Both the position numbers and the translations under genes were made by a program. The notes beneath the pieces are model-generated. The model worked only from the letters and a program-made list of their open reading frames with translations, was not told where the DNA came from and searched no databases. This document shows, in pieces, positions 5,900-6,090 of a stretch of 6,090 nucleotides of DNA. Source of the stretch: Lachnospiraceae bacterium (GTDB taxonomy: Bacteria > Bacillota > Clostridia > Lachnospirales > Lachnospiraceae); assembly GCA_017477805.1 (NCBI GenBank), contig JAFUUM010000071.1, positions 1 through 6,090 on the forward strand. Reading direction: 5' to 3'. Numbering within the stretch: position 1 is the first letter of the stretch; the number at the start of each line of letters is the position of its first letter.

Positions 5900-6090
5900 G
5901 GTCTTCAGATACGCTTTTTGTTCCTGTGTGATACGGTAACTTTCCACCGCTTTGGAAATGGTCTTGTTATGGGTCCAGACATCCAGCTTTTTCTCCGTGA
6001 TATAGGGCAGCACCGCATCATACTGCTTGGCAAGAGCGGTGGCAAAATACCAGGCGATCATCATATTGATATAGTATTCTTCTGAGCGAA
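5885..6090 (-). CDS. DNA alkylation repair protein, AlkD-like, C-terminal part
   Basis: The last 67 codons and the stop (TGA, 5887-5885) are present; the rest lies beyond the window edge. The visible sequence SEEYYINMMIAWYFATALAK, followed by VWTHNKTISKAVESYRI and a Lys-rich end, matches the C-terminal helices of AlkD-type HEAT-repeat DNA glycosylases from Clostridia. These enzymes remove N3- and N7-alkylated purines from DNA. The catalytic and DNA-contacting residues of AlkD lie mostly further upstream and cannot be checked. The stop codon lies 111 bp before the 47-aa gene, and a promoter overlaps it, so it is probably a separate transcription unit. No convincing GC-rich terminator follows; only an AT-only hairpin lies near 5864-5884. 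Confidence 0.85.
   Translation of the reverse strand, partial: RSEEYYINMMIAWYFATALAKQYDAVLPYITEKKLDVWTHNKTISKAVESYRITQEQKAYLKTLKIR

Noticed and set aside
5889..5912. Plus-strand terminator (CGTATCT/AGATACG hairpin followed by CTTTTTG)
   Set aside because: It lies in AlkD-like codons, and there is no plus-strand gene upstream for it to end. In the minus direction no U-tract directly follows.

Overview
The window looks like chromosomal DNA of a Gram-positive anaerobe of the Clostridia, most likely Lachnospiraceae. This rests on strong AGGAGG-type ribosome binding sites before nearly every gene, intermediate GC content, an AlkD-type repair protein, an H1-like Ala/Lys/Thr protein and a TldD/TldE pair. 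The assignment is inferred from sequence style and was not tested by a search. Every gene I can support lies on the minus strand, so transcription runs from high to low coordinates.

Layout in the direction of transcription: (1) the last 67 codons of an AlkD-like DNA alkylation repair protein (6090-5885). (2) A sigma-A-like promoter overlapping the end of that gene (5899-5870), then a 47-codon small gene with a very strong ribosome binding site (5773-5630). This small gene overlaps, out of frame, the start of an ECF sigma factor gene (5675-5205). (3) A 122-bp gap holding a candidate ECF-type promoter (TGAAAC, 16 nt, CGAA), then a 453-aa protein of unknown function with repeated Asn-Gly-Pro units and a beta-solenoid look (5082-3721). 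(4) tldD (3705-2320) and tldE (2317-1010), tightly spaced and probably translationally coupled, followed by a strong intrinsic terminator (907-866). (5) A gene-free stretch of about 0.5 kb that contains a 15-bp inverted repeat 98 bp apart. (6) A 129-aa histone H1-like protein (489-100) with its own extended -10 promoter and intrinsic terminator (77-41).

Working model (inference): the small protein and the ECF sigma factor form a regulatory pair. The sigma factor may drive the 453-aa protein plus the TldD/TldE protease through the promoter in the gap. TldD keeps the HExxxH motif and a downstream Cys that bind zinc in the family, so the protease is probably active. Its substrate here is unknown; the 453-aa protein and the small protein are the obvious local candidates.

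The most unusual structural feature is a 39-bp, in-frame tandem triplication of the tldE 3' end. Two degenerate copies of its last nine sense codons lie beyond the stop codon.
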